DNA from: Denitrobaculum sp965232285
GTDB lineage: Bacteria; Pseudomonadota; Alphaproteobacteria; Kiloniellales; Kiloniellaceae
DNA: 64,000 nucleotides
Reading direction: 5' to 3'
Assembly (NCBI GenBank): GCA_965232285.1
Contig: CBDDPL010000004.1
Coordinates: 4,898,001 to 4,962,000, forward strand
In this document: positions 1-9,017 of the stretch, piece by piece
How the letters are laid out: each line of letters begins with the position of its first letter
Numbering within the stretch: position 1 is the first letter of the stretch
Translations under genes and position numbers: made by a program
Notes under the pieces: model-generated
Databases searched by the model: none
What the model was told of the DNA's origin: nothing
What the model saw: only the letters and a program-made list of their open reading frames with translations

Positions 1-1
1 C

Positions 2-433
2 GCCTTTCTGGCGCTGACCCACCTGCCCCAGAGCCTGGCCGAAAGCGTTTCAACCAGCGGGCTGCCACCGATCCTGATTCTCAGCCTGATCCTGCTGCTT
101 TATTTCTGCCTCGGCTGCGTCATGGATGCGCTCTCCATGATCCTGCTCACCATTCCGATCTTCTTCCCGGTGGTCATGGCGCTGGACTTCGGCCTGACGG
201 CCGAAGAGACCGCGATCTGGTTCGGGATCATCACTCTGATCGTCGTCGAGGTCGGCCTCATCACCCCGCCTGTCGGCATGAATGTCTTCGTCATCAACAA
301 GATGGCGCAAGATGTCCCCATGACCGAAACCTTTCGCGGGGTCGTGCCTTTTCTCCTGTCGGATCTCGTGCGGGTCGTCGTGCTGGTGAGCTTCCCAGTG
401 ATCACGCTGGGACTACTACGCCTCTTTCCCTAG
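2..433 (+). CDS. TRAP transporter large permease (DctM family), C-terminal part
   Basis: This is the 3' end of a gene that begins outside the window. The open frame runs from base 2 to the TAG at 431-433. It encodes hydrophobic segments with the C-terminal pattern of TRAP large membrane subunits, including the stretch VEVGLITPPVGMN, which is characteristic of the last transmembrane helices of DctM/SiaM. The family imports organic acids or other small solutes by using a sodium or proton gradient together with a periplasmic binding protein. The substrate cannot be told from this part. The gene is followed by a convergent MarR-type regulator after only 7 bases, so the transcript must end in or near that gene. 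The second dctM in the window (38982-40262) belongs to a separate transporter. Confidence 0.88.
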   Translation, partial: AFLALTHLPQSLAESVSTSGLPPILILSLILLLYFCLGCVMDALSMILLTIPIFFPVVMALDFGLTAEETAIWFGIITLIVVEVGLITPPVGMNVFVINKMAQDVPMTETFRGVVPFLLSDLVRVVVLVSFPVITLGLLRLFP

Positions 434-440
434 CGGAGCA

Positions 441-866
441 TCAGATCTTCCGCAGGTTGTTGAGCGCGACGAGCAGACGCTCAATCTCGTCCCGGCCCAG
501 CTCCGCTTCGAGCTGTCGGTAGAGCTGCTCCGACTGCGGCGCGATCTCCTCGAAGAGCGCATGCCCCTGATCAGTGAGAGAGACGGAAACGACCCTTCCG
601 TCGCCCCGTGACCGGCTGCGTTTGATCAGCTTTTTGTTTTCCAGCGTCCGGAAGATGCGGGTCAGGCTGGGGTGAAGAATACAGCAGATCTCGGCGAGCT
701 GGGTCGCGCTGAGTTCATCGGCCTCGGCCAGCGCGCGGATCACACGCCACTGCTGCTCCGTCAGGCCGTAACCGGTGATCAGTGGCCGGAAACGCGCCAT
801 CACCGCTTCCCGGGCGCGCAGCAGGGAAATGGGCAGCGAATGCTCGATGGAACGCAAAGCGTTCAT
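441..866 (-). CDS. hpaR: MarR-family regulator, HpaR type
   Basis: A winged-helix regulator of about 141 residues. The N-terminal pattern (SLPISLLRAREAVMARFRP, then LTEQQWRVIRAL) is typical of HpaR/HpcR, the repressors of homoprotocatechuate (4-hydroxyphenylacetate) degradation operons, and of close MarR relatives. The recognition region ATQLAEICCILHPSLTRI and the wing with RSRGDGRVV are both present. The ATG at 866 is preferred over the ORF extension to 896, because family members begin a few residues before SIEHSLP. The gene lies downstream of, and on the same strand as, an aldehyde dehydrogenase (955-2394). No other hpa gene is in this window, so the symbol rests on sequence resemblance only and the true ligand may be another aromatic acid. 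Confidence 0.75.
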   Translation of the reverse strand: MNALRSIEHSLPISLLRAREAVMARFRPLITGYGLTEQQWRVIRALAEADELSATQLAEICCILHPSLTRIFRTLENKKLIKRSRSRGDGRVVSVSLTDQGHALFEEIAPQSEQLYRQLEAELGRDEIERLLVALNNLRKI

Positions 867-954
867 TGGGCCAAACCCCTCTCTGCCCTGCCTCATAAAT
901 CACGGCACCGACGGCGGGGCGGCTGACGCCTCCCCGCCGCAATAGTGCCGCTTG

Positions 955-2394
955 TCAGGCCGTGGCCTGATAGCCGCTGACGGCCTTCACTTCGAGGAAA
1001 TCCTCGAGACCGAAGGTTCCGCCTTCGCGGCCGTTACCCGACTGCTTGTAGCCGCCGAAGGGGCTGCCCGCAGGGCGCTGGGCGCCGTTGATCTGCACCA
1101 TGCCCGCCCGCAGACGGCGCGCGACGCGGTTGGCCCGCTCCGGGCTTCCGCTCTGGACGTAGGCCGCCAGGCCGTAAGGCGTGTCGTTGGCCATCTCGAT
1201 GGCTTCCTCTTCGGTATCGAAGGGGATCATGCAGAGCACTGGGCCGAAGACCTCTTCCCGCGCGATAGTCATGTCGTTGTTGACATCGGCGAAGATGGTC
1301 GGGCGGACGTAGTAGCCGCGGTTCAGGCCTTCCGGACGGCCGGAGCCGCCGATCACGACGCGTGCGCCCTCACCAATGGCCGTTTCGATCAGGCCCTGGA
1401 CCTTGTCGAACTGCATGGAGCTGACCAGCGGCCCGATGTGACGGCCTTCCTCAGCAGGATCGCCGACCTGGACTTTCTGGCCGACTTCCGCGGCGATCTC
1501 CACCGCATTGTCGTAGACGTCGCGCTGCACCAGCATGCGGGTCGGCGCGTTGCAGGACTGACCGGTGTTGTTGAAGCAGTGCAGCACGCCGGTTTTCACC
1601 GCCTTGGTCAGGTCGGCGTCCTCGAACACGATGTTCGGGGACTTACCACCCAGTTCCAGGGTCACGCGCTTGACCGTATCGGCGGCTGCCTTGGTCACGG
1701 CGGTGCCGGCCCGGGTCGAGCCGGTAAAGGACATCATATCGATATCCGGGTGACGCGACATGGCTTCGCCCACCACGGCACCCTCGCCATTGACCAGATT
1801 GAAAACGCCGGCCGGGAAACCCGCCTCGTCGAGAATCTCAGCAAAAAGAACACCAGACATCGGTGCGATCTCGCTCGGTTTCAGGACAACCGTGCAGCCA
1901 ACCGCCAACGCCGGCGCAACCTTGAGCGCAATCTGGTTCATGGGCCAGTTCCAGGGCGTGATCAGACCGCAAACGCCGATCGGCTCCTGGACGATGCGCT
2001 CGCCCGAATCGTTGAAATCGTATTCGAACTCGAACTCTTTTAGCGCTTTGATGGTCGAACGCAGATGACCAGAGCCAGCAGCGGCCTGGCTGTGGTTCGC
2101 CATGGAGATCGGCGCGCCCATCTCCTGCGAGATCATCACGGCCATCTCACCGGCCCGACGGTCGTAGACTTCCACCAGCTTTTCCAGCAGCGCGATGCGC
2201 TCTTCGCGGCTGGTCCGGCTGTAGCTTTCAAACGCCTTGCGGGCGGCAGCCACAGCGCGGTCGATATCCGCCTCCGAGCCCAGCGAGATCGTGGCAAAGG
2301 CCGTTTCATTGGCCGGGTTGATCACCTCGAAGTCCTTTGCGACGGCAGGAGCAACCCACTGACCGTCGATGTAAAAGTCCGTCTTCTTCAGCAT
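955..2394 (-). CDS. NAD(P)-dependent aldehyde dehydrogenase
   Basis: A 479-residue protein of the ALDH superfamily, which oxidises aldehydes to carboxylic acids in the cytoplasm. Visible landmarks are the NAD-site segment PWNWPMNQ, the motif FTGSTRAG, the general-base glutamate in ELGGKSPNIV, and the nucleophilic cysteine in GQSCNAPTR. The C-terminal EEVFGPVLCMIPF motif is also intact. The open frame extends upstream to 2505, but the start at 2394 gives the standard N-terminus (TDFYIDGQWV) and has an AAGGGAA ribosome site just upstream. It lies 184 bases downstream of malyl-CoA lyase on the same strand and upstream of an HpaR-like regulator. Its substrate is unknown. An aldehyde linked to C1/C2 metabolism or to aromatic catabolism would both fit the context. 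Confidence 0.9.
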   Translation of the reverse strand: MLKKTDFYIDGQWVAPAVAKDFEVINPANETAFATISLGSEADIDRAVAAARKAFESYSRTSREERIALLEKLVEVYDRRAGEMAVMISQEMGAPISMANHSQAAAGSGHLRSTIKALKEFEFEYDFNDSGERIVQEPIGVCGLITPWNWPMNQIALKVAPALAVGCTVVLKPSEIAPMSGVLFAEILDEAGFPAGVFNLVNGEGAVVGEAMSRHPDIDMMSFTGSTRAGTAVTKAAADTVKRVTLELGGKSPNIVFEDADLTKAVKTGVLHCFNNTGQSCNAPTRMLVQRDVYDNAVEIAAEVGQKVQVGDPAEEGRHIGPLVSSMQFDKVQGLIETAIGEGARVVIGGSGRPEGLNRGYYVRPTIFADVNNDMTIAREEVFGPVLCMIPFDTEEEAIEMANDTPYGLAAYVQSGSPERANRVARRLRAGMVQINGAQRPAGSPFGGYKQSGNGREGGTFGLEDFLEVKAVSGYQATA

Positions 2395-2578
2395 GATTCC
2401 CTTAACTCCCAAGCTGCCTGCAGCCGCCCTAGAACAGATGCAGATCACGGTGGCAAATTTGGCAACCATCTTCGTCAATCTGACTTTGCGCGCAAGCCGA
2501 AACATCGCATAGCTGCCAAGCGACTAACCGGAATGCCGGGCCCCCTGACCTGATCGGACAGGGGTACCCTCAGGACAT

Positions 2579-3556
2579 TCAGTTCGCGGCGATCTGCTCA
2601 GCCTTTTTCACCAGCACTTCGGCCTGGCGAATAGAGGCGTAATCGATCAGACGGCCGTCGAGCGAGACCGCGCCCTTACCCTCTTTCTCGGCCTCGGCCA
2701 TCGCTTCAAGAATCCGCTTCGCGCGCTCAACTTCCGCGTCGCTGGGGCTCATGACTTCGTTGGCCAGATCGATCTGCGAAGGGTGGATCGCCCACTTGCC
2801 TTCACAGCCCAGCACGGCGGCCCGCTTCGCCGCCGCACGATAACCGTCAGGATCAGAGAAATCGCCGAAGGGACCATCGATCGGGCGCAGGCCATTGGCG
2901 CGCGCGGCGACCACCATACGTGCCAGCGCGTAATGCCACATGTCGCCCCAGTGAACATCACGATTGCCGGCGTCATCAGGATCGGTCAGGACCGCGTAGT
3001 CCGGATTGACTCCGCCGATAATCGTGGTCCGTGCCCGGGTCGAGGCGGCGTAGTCGGCGACGCCGAAATGAAGTGACTCATTGCGCTTACTGGCGGCCGC
3101 GATTTCGGAGACATTCTGCATACCCAAAGCGGTCTCGATGATATGCTCGAAGCCGATCCGTTTCTTCAATCCCTTTGCAACTTCTATTTGAGAAACCATC
3201 ATGTCGACGGCATAGACATCGGCTGCGGTTCCGACCTTGGGGATCATGATCAGATCGAGCCGCTCGCCGGCCTGCTCGACCACATCAACGACATCGCGAT
3301 ACATGTAGTGGGTATCGAGTCCGTTGATCCGAATCGACATCAGCTTGCGACCCCAGTCGATATCGTTGAGGGCTTCGATGATGTTCTTACGTGCCTGTTC
3401 CTTATCGTCGGGCGCAACCGCATCCTCGAGATCGAGGAAGATCACGTCGACATTGGATTTCGCTGCTTTTTCAAATAATTGTGGCTGACTTCCGGGAACG
3501 GCAAGCTCGCTTCTGTTGAGCCTGGCCGGGGCCTGTTCGATGATGTGAAAGCTCAT
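2579..3556 (-). CDS. mclA: L-malyl-CoA / beta-methylmalyl-CoA lyase
   Basis: A CitE-family lyase of 325 residues that closely resembles methylotroph malyl-CoA lyase (about 324 residues in Methylobacterium) from end to end. It cleaves (S)-malyl-CoA to acetyl-CoA and glyoxylate, the last step of the serine cycle, and members may also act on beta-methylmalyl-CoA in the ethylmalonyl-CoA pathway. Landmarks include RSELAVPGS, FLDLEDAVAPDDKEQARKN, RINGLDTHYMYRDVV, HFGVADYAASTRART and GKWAIHPSQIDLANEV. It is transcribed away from the main serine-cycle operon, downstream of a LuxR-type regulator, with a 126-base gap. Assignment is strong because its immediate neighbours encode the other cycle enzymes. 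Confidence 0.95.
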   Translation of the reverse strand: MSFHIIEQAPARLNRSELAVPGSQPQLFEKAAKSNVDVIFLDLEDAVAPDDKEQARKNIIEALNDIDWGRKLMSIRINGLDTHYMYRDVVDVVEQAGERLDLIMIPKVGTAADVYAVDMMVSQIEVAKGLKKRIGFEHIIETALGMQNVSEIAAASKRNESLHFGVADYAASTRARTTIIGGVNPDYAVLTDPDDAGNRDVHWGDMWHYALARMVVAARANGLRPIDGPFGDFSDPDGYRAAAKRAAVLGCEGKWAIHPSQIDLANEVMSPSDAEVERAKRILEAMAEAEKEGKGAVSLDGRLIDYASIRQAEVLVKKAEQIAAN

Positions 3557-3682
3557 GATTTCGACGTCCTGTTTTTGTGGTGATGCAAACAGGCCGGCGA
3601 GCGAACGGGAAAAAACGACTTTCTGTCAAGCAGATTCTGGCGGCGCATTTCACGATCGTTTTTGCGCCATGGAGCGCACGGG

Positions 3683-4372
3683 TCAGTCGTTTTCCGGTCG
3701 CGCGGAGGGTATCACAGGCAGCTCCGGAGAGGACCCCACTATCGACGAATAGTAGAATGCGATGGCCTGGGCCCGGTTGTTGACCGAGAGCTTCTCGAAG
3801 AGGTTACGCAGGTGAAACTTGACCGTGTTGATCGAGATGCCGAGATCGTGCGCAAGCTGCTTGTTGGTGCGACCCTGGGCCAGCGCGGTCAGCAGCGTGC
3901 GCTCGCGTTCAGTCAGGCTGTAGAGCGGATCCTGGCGCAGTTCCCGAACGTCGAGAAAGGGGAAAACCATCTGACCGGCCGCGACGTCGGCGGCGATATC
4001 CAGCAGGTTCTCCGGCGACTCGCTGCGGGCGCAGAAGCCGGCCGCCCCTGCCGCCATGGCCCGGCGCGGAATCTCGCGCCCCTCGCCGTGAGAGTAGACC
4101 ACGATCCGCGGAGCCGAAACCTGCGCCCGCAGGATTTCGATCAGCTTCTCGCCACCCAGCATCGGCAGGGTCCAGTCGATCACGCCCACGACCACCGGCA
4201 CCCGCAGCACCGCCTCCAGGAAGCCTTCCGCCGAACTGGCCGTGGCCACCAGGCTGAAACGCGGATCCCGGTCGAAGAACTCGGACAAGGCGGACAGCAT
4301 GATGGAGTTGCTGTCAGCCAGCGCGACCTCGACCGGCTCAGCGGTCTTTTTGGCGGATTCCATGGATTTCAT
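3683..4372 (-). CDS. LuxR/NarL-type regulator with degenerate receiver domain, next to serine-cycle genes
   Basis: A 229-residue protein with an N-terminal CheY-like domain (about 14-135) and a C-terminal LuxR-type helix-turn-helix (LTERERTLLTALAQGRTNKQ onward, about 152-210). The phospho-acceptor aspartate appears to be D66 in VIDWTLP. The acidic pocket has one acid (D20, followed by S21) instead of a pair, and the usual lysine after the GAxG motif is R116. The receiver may therefore work without phosphorylation or be weakly phosphorylated. No histidine kinase is adjacent. It is divergent from the sga-mtkAB-hprA-ppc-glyA operon and upstream of mclA, so it is a good candidate regulator of the cycle. 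The characterised serine-cycle regulator QscR is LysR-type, so this would be a different solution. A start at 4363 is also possible. Confidence 0.85.
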   Translation of the reverse strand: MKSMESAKKTAEPVEVALADSNSIMLSALSEFFDRDPRFSLVATASSAEGFLEAVLRVPVVVGVIDWTLPMLGGEKLIEILRAQVSAPRIVVYSHGEGREIPRRAMAAGAAGFCARSESPENLLDIAADVAAGQMVFPFLDVRELRQDPLYSLTERERTLLTALAQGRTNKQLAHDLGISINTVKFHLRNLFEKLSVNNRAQAIAFYYSSIVGSSPELPVIPSARPEND

Positions 4373-4395
4373 CCCCTCAAAACAGCAAAAACCAC

Positions 4396-4469
4396 CTGAA
4401 TGGGTAGGTATCCTAACAAGGAATTTGGGAAAATACCATCTGAATAGGTAGGAAAATACCTATCCTAAG
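4396..4469. promoter_or_regulatory. Repeated operator-like elements in the serine-cycle divergent promoter region
   Basis: Two related copies of a motif lie between the LuxR-type regulator and sga. Copy one (4396-4416) reads CTGAATGGGTAGG followed directly by TATCCTAA. Copy two (4440-4468) reads CTGAATAGGTAGG, then an 8-base insert, then TATCCTAA. The decamer GGAAAATACC occurs twice (4428-4437 and 4451-4460), 23 bases apart. Within copy two, ATAGGTA and TACCTAT form a 7-bp inverted repeat around 6 bases. This is directly seen. Binding by the adjacent LuxR-type regulator is inference. Confidence 0.5.
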
Positions 4470-4658
4470 AGATATCCAAAAGCAGGAGGAATGGGTGTTG
4501 TGTCACGAAACAATCGGCAGTGTTATGGCGGCAATGGAGCTCACACGTTGAATTCGGGCAAGCGGTTCCGTCGTGCCGGCAGAGGCAGGCAGCAGAGGCA
4601 ACCGGGTCTTTTCAACAAAGCCGGCCCGCATAAAACCCTACGAGGGAGGAGTTGAAGG

Positions 4659-5867
4659 ATGCAAGGTACAAGAGGCTTGTTCGTCCCGGGACCAACCAAT
4701 GTCCCCGAGCAGATCCGCAAGGCGATCGATGTTCCCATGGAAGATCATCGGGCACCCGATCTGCCGGCCTTTACCCTGCCGCTCTTCGCCGACCTGAAGA
4801 AAATCTTTAAGACCGAGACCGGCCGGGTGTTTCTATTCCCTGCATCCGGCACCGGGGGCTGGGAGGCGGCGATCACCAACACGCTGAAACCCGGCGACAA
4901 GGTGCTCGCCTCCCGCTTCGGTCAGTTCTCGCACCTCTGGATCGACCTCTGCCAGCGGCACGGCCTGGAGGTCGAGATCGTCGATGTCGAATGGGGCGAA
5001 GGCGTGCCGCTCGATATCTACGCGGAGAAACTCAAGGCCGACAAGGCGCATGAGATCAAGGCCGTCCTGGTCACCCAGAATGAAACCGCAACCGGCGTGC
5101 AGAGCGATGTGGCGGGTGTCCGCCACGCCATGGACGACGCGGGCCACCCGGCCCTGCTCTACGTGGACGGCGTCAGCTCCATCGCCTCCGTCGACTTCCG
5201 CATGGATGAATGGGGCGTCGACCTGGCGGTCTCCGGCTCCCAGAAGGGTTTCATGCTGCCGGCCGGTCTCGCCATCATGTGCGCCAGCGAAAAGGCGCTG
5301 GAAGCTTCGAAAACGGCGGGCCTCGCGCGCTGCTACTTCGACTTCAAGGACATGATCCAGACCAACGACACGGGCTTCTTCCCTTACACCCCGCCCATGA
5401 CCCTGATCCGCGGCCTGCGGTCTTCGGTCGACCGGCTGCTGGACGAAGGGCTGGAGAACGTCTTCGCGCGCCATCACTATCTGGCCGAAGGCGTGCGTCA
5501 GGCCACCAATGCCTGGAGCCTGCGGCTCTGCGCCAAGGAACCCAAGTGGTATTCAGACACGGTCAGCGCCATCTGCCTGCCGGACGGCTACGACTCAAGC
5601 GCCCTCTTAGCCCGGGCCTATCACCGCTACGGTATCTCCCTGGGAGCAGGCCTTTCGAAACTGGCAGGCCGTGTCTTCCGCATCGGCCACCTGGGCGATC
5701 TGAATGAGGTCATGGTCCTGACCGCCCTGGCTGGCACTGAGATGGCGCTGCGCGATCTGGGCGTGCCGATCGTGGCCGGTGCCGGTGTCGCCGCCGCGCA
5801 GGAGTATTACCGCTCCGCCGCCAACGGCTATAGCGACCTGCTCATCACGCGCGCCGCTGCAGAATAA
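4659..5867 (+). CDS. sgaA: Serine--glyoxylate aminotransferase
   Basis: A 402-residue class V PLP aminotransferase that converts serine and glyoxylate to hydroxypyruvate and glycine, the entry reaction of the serine cycle. The N-terminal FVPGPTNVPEQIRKA, the PASGTGGWEAA phosphate-binding turn, the aspartate of YVDGVSSIAS, and the PLP lysine in SGSQKGFMLP (about K196) are intact. Length equals the family norm. The start is fixed by a strong GGGAGG site just upstream. It is the first gene of a six-gene operon (sga, mtkA, mtkB, hprA, ppc, glyA). The 286-base leader before it carries repeated elements and a strong Shine-Dalgarno sequence at 4484-4489 that does not belong to sga. Confidence 0.95.
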   Translation: MQGTRGLFVPGPTNVPEQIRKAIDVPMEDHRAPDLPAFTLPLFADLKKIFKTETGRVFLFPASGTGGWEAAITNTLKPGDKVLASRFGQFSHLWIDLCQRHGLEVEIVDVEWGEGVPLDIYAEKLKADKAHEIKAVLVTQNETATGVQSDVAGVRHAMDDAGHPALLYVDGVSSIASVDFRMDEWGVDLAVSGSQKGFMLPAGLAIMCASEKALEASKTAGLARCYFDFKDMIQTNDTGFFPYTPPMTLIRGLRSSVDRLLDEGLENVFARHHYLAEGVRQATNAWSLRLCAKEPKWYSDTVSAICLPDGYDSSALLARAYHRYGISLGAGLSKLAGRVFRIGHLGDLNEVMVLTALAGTEMALRDLGVPIVAGAGVAAAQEYYRSAANGYSDLLITRAAAE

Positions 5868-5941
5868 GCGCGAGTAACAACGCACAATAAATCGCGAGGC
5901 AATTCATCGCGATTGCAGAGAGTCCAAGCGGGAATCGAGTC

Positions 5942-7141
5942 ATGGACATTCATGAGTATCAAGCGAAGGAAATCCTGAGCGGCTTCGGCGTGCCGGTGCC
6001 ACGCGGGGGCTTGGCTTACAGCCCTGAACAGGCGGCCTACCGGGCGCGCGAAATCGGTGGCGACTGCTGGGTCGTCAAGGCCCAGGTTCACACCGGCGGC
6101 CGCGGCAAGGCCGGTGGCGTCAAGGTCTGCAAGGACGAGCACGAAGTCTATGACGCCGCCGATGAACTCTTCGGCAAACGTCTGGTCACCCACCAGACCG
6201 GTCCGAAGGGCAAGGTGGTCTACCGTGTCTATGTGGAAGGCGCCGCCGCCATCGAGCAGGAGCTCTATCTCGGCTTCGTGCTGGACCGTAAAAGCGAACG
6301 CGTCATGGTCGTGGCCTCCGCGGCCGGCGGCATGGAGATCGAAGAGATCTCCGAGACCAAGCCCGAGAGCATCGTTCGCTCCGTGGTCGAACCAGCGGTC
6401 GGTATCCAGGATTTCCAGGCCCGCGAGATCGCCTTCAGCCTGGGCCTGAAGCCGGCACAGATCCAGCAGGCCGTCACCACCATCACCGGTTGCTACCGGG
6501 CCTTCCGCGAGCTCGACGCCACCATGGTCGAGGTCAATCCGCTGGTGGTCACCGCCGACGGCGGGATGGTCGCCCTCGATGCCAAGATGACCTTTGACGA
6601 CAACGCCCTCTTCCGCCACCCCAGCATTTCAGAACTGCGGGACAAGTCGCAGGAAGATCCACGCGAGTCCCAGGCCGCCGACCGTGGCCTGAGCTACGTC
6701 GGGCTCGACGGCAAGATCGGCTGCATCGTGAACGGCGCCGGTCTCGCCATGGCCACCATGGACATGATCGAGTTGGCCGGCGGCAAGCCCGCGAACTTCC
6801 TGGATATCGGCGGCGGCGCCTCACCGGAACGGGTGGCCAAGGCTTTCCGTCTCGTGATGTCCGACGGCGATGTGCAGGCGATCCTGATCAACATCTTCGC
6901 CGGCATCAACCGCTGCGACTGGGTGGCCGAAGGCATCGTCCAGGCGCTCGAGGCCAACCCGGTCAACGTGCCGGTGATCGTCCGTCTGGCCGGCACCCAT
7001 GTGGAGGAGGGGCGCAAGATCCTCTCCAAGAGTGGCCTGCCGATCATCCGCGCCGCGACCCTGAAGGAAGCGGCGGAGCGGGCGGTTTCGGCCTGGCAGA
7101 ACGACATCAAACACAACGTCAAGATGGTGGCATCGTCATGA
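5942..7141 (+). CDS. mtkA: Malate--CoA ligase (malate thiokinase), beta subunit
   Basis: A 399-residue ATP-grasp protein of the succinyl-CoA synthetase beta family (MDIHEYQAKEIL at the N-terminus, HTGGRGKAGGVKV in the ATP-grasp region, and VEVNPLVVT with the Mg-binding residues). With MtkB it makes malyl-CoA from malate, CoA and ATP. On sequence alone it could be called sucC. The serine-cycle operon context and the following mtkB, hprA and ppc make malate thiokinase the better call. Its stop codon overlaps the mtkB start in an ATGA arrangement, which suggests translational coupling and equal subunit amounts. Confidence 0.93.
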   Translation: MDIHEYQAKEILSGFGVPVPRGGLAYSPEQAAYRAREIGGDCWVVKAQVHTGGRGKAGGVKVCKDEHEVYDAADELFGKRLVTHQTGPKGKVVYRVYVEGAAAIEQELYLGFVLDRKSERVMVVASAAGGMEIEEISETKPESIVRSVVEPAVGIQDFQAREIAFSLGLKPAQIQQAVTTITGCYRAFRELDATMVEVNPLVVTADGGMVALDAKMTFDDNALFRHPSISELRDKSQEDPRESQAADRGLSYVGLDGKIGCIVNGAGLAMATMDMIELAGGKPANFLDIGGGASPERVAKAFRLVMSDGDVQAILINIFAGINRCDWVAEGIVQALEANPVNVPVIVRLAGTHVEEGRKILSKSGLPIIRAATLKEAAERAVSAWQNDIKHNVKMVASS

Positions 7142-8028
7142 GCATCCTCATCGACCGCACGACGCCGGTCCTGGTCCAGGGCATCACCGGAAAGATCGGC
7201 AGTTTCCACACCAAGGAAATGCTCGACTACGGCACCCATGTGGTGGGTGGCGTGGTCCCGGGCCGCGGCGGCGAGAGCGTCCATGGCCTGCCGGTCTTCG
7301 ACACCATGAAAGAAGCGGTGCGGGAGACCGGTGCGAGCGTCAGCGCAGTCTTCGTGCCGCCGCCCTTCGCGGCGGACTCCATCATGGAAGCCGCAGACTC
7401 GGGTATCACCTTCTGCGCCGCCATCACGGACGGGATTCCCGCGCAGGACATGATCCGGGTGAAGCGCTACATGCGCCGCTACCGCCAGGAAAAGCGCATG
7501 CGCCTTATCGGACCGAACTGCGCCGGTATCATCAGCCCCGGCAAAGCCCTGCTGGGCATCATGCCGGGACATATCTATCAGCCCGGCTCGATCGGGATCG
7601 TGGGCCGCTCCGGCACGCTCGGCTACGAAGCCGCCTCGCAGATGAAGGAGCTGGGCATCGGAGTCTCGACCAGCGTGGGCATCGGCGGAGATCCCATCAA
7701 CGGCTCCTCCTTCAAGGACATCCTCACGCTCTTCGAAGAGGATCCGGAGACCAGCGCCATCGTCATGATCGGCGAGATCGGCGGACCGCAGGAAGCCGAA
7801 GCAGCAGAGTTCATCCGCGACCACATGACCAAGCCGGTCGTCGCATACGTGGCCGGCCTTAGCGCCCCGAAGGGCCGGACCATGGGCCACGCGGGCGCCA
7901 TCATCTCGGCCTTCGGCGAGAGCGCCAGCGAAAAGGTCGAGATTCTGCGCGATGTCGGCGTGACCATCGCCCCCAACCCCTCGCAGATCGGCTCCACCAT
8001 GGCCGAGGTCATCGCGAAAGCAGCCTAA
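7138..8028 (+). CDS. mtkB: Malate--CoA ligase, alpha subunit
   Basis: A 296-residue CoA-binding subunit of the succinyl-CoA synthetase alpha family. It carries the CoA-binding Rossmann segment (VQGITGKIGSFHTKEML), the motif GPNCAGII, and the phosphohistidine loop GRTMGHAGAI with the histidine at about residue 251. Together with MtkA it activates malate to malyl-CoA. It begins inside the mtkA stop codon and is followed by hprA after 18 bases, so it sits in the middle of the serine-cycle operon. Nothing is truncated or missing. Confidence 0.94.
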   Translation: MSILIDRTTPVLVQGITGKIGSFHTKEMLDYGTHVVGGVVPGRGGESVHGLPVFDTMKEAVRETGASVSAVFVPPPFAADSIMEAADSGITFCAAITDGIPAQDMIRVKRYMRRYRQEKRMRLIGPNCAGIISPGKALLGIMPGHIYQPGSIGIVGRSGTLGYEAASQMKELGIGVSTSVGIGGDPINGSSFKDILTLFEEDPETSAIVMIGEIGGPQEAEAAEFIRDHMTKPVVAYVAGLSAPKGRTMGHAGAIISAFGESASEKVEILRDVGVTIAPNPSQIGSTMAEVIAKAA

Positions 8029-8046
8029 GCGTAAGGGAATGCCGTC

Positions 8047-9017
8047 ATGATCAAGCCGAAAGTTGTCGTCACCCGGCGCTGGCCGGAAGCCGTCGAAGCC
8101 GCCCTGGTCCAGGACTTCGATGTCACCTTCAATCAGAAGGACCGCGCCCTCACCTCCGATGAGTTGAAGGACGCCGTCCACCACGCCGATGCGGTTCTGC
8201 CCACCGTGACCGACCGCATCGACGCGCGCGTGCTCGATCATGGCAAACCGCGCACGCGTATCCTGGCGAATTACGGCGTCGGTTACAGCCACATCGATAT
8301 CGACAGTGCGAAGCACCACGGCATCGCCGTGACCAACACCCCGGACGTGCTGAGCGAATGTACCGCCGACCTGACCCTGATGCTGATGCTGATGGCCGCC
8401 CGGCGCGCCAGCGAAGGCGAACGCGAGGTCAGGAACGGCGCCTGGTCAGGCTGGCGTCCTACCCACCTACTCGGCGCAAAGGTCTCGGGCAAGACGCTCG
8501 GGATCATCGGCTTTGGCCGCATCGGCCAGGAAGTCGCGAAGCGGGTCCATCACGGCTTCGGCATGCGGGTTCTGGCCTACAACCGCTCGCCGATCGCACC
8601 CGAGGTGCTGGCAAGGACGGGCGCGGAGGCGGCAACCTCCATCGATGAACTGCTGCCTCAGGCGGATTTCGTCTCGCTGCACTGCCCGGGCGGTGCCGCC
8701 AACAAGCATCTGATCGACTGCCGCCGCCTCGATCAGATGAAGGAAACGGCCTTCCTGATCAATACGGCGCGTGGCGAAGTCGTCGACGAACGGGCACTGG
8801 TCCAGGCCTTGACCTTCGAGACCATCGGCGGGGCCGGCCTGGACGTCTTCGACGGCGAGCCCAACATCCTGCCCGAACTGCGGGCCTGTGAGAACGCCGT
8901 GCTGCTCCCCCATCTCGGCAGCGCGACGCGGGAGACCCGCGAGGCCATGGGCTATCGCGTCGTGCAGAACCTGAAGGACTTCTTCGAGGGAAGGCCGCCC
9001 CGCGACCTCGTGGCGTG

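Noticed and set aside
952..2043. 363-codon open frame on the + strand
   Set aside because: It lies opposite the aldehyde dehydrogenase and has the low-complexity His/Gly/Arg composition of a shadow frame in GC-rich DNA.
4491..4655. 54-codon frame upstream of sga
   Set aside because: The ATG is only 1 base after the AGGAGG site, which is too close, and the sequence is Arg/Gly-rich with no recognisable feature.
5942..8028. Assignment as sucC/sucD (succinyl-CoA synthetase)
   Set aside because: The fold is the same, but the operon of serine-cycle genes favours malate thiokinase, and sucCD normally sits next to sucAB or mdh.
6694..8319. 541-codon open frame on the - strand
   Set aside because: It is the antisense of mtkA, mtkB and hprA, with no family motif and biased Asp/His/Gly composition.
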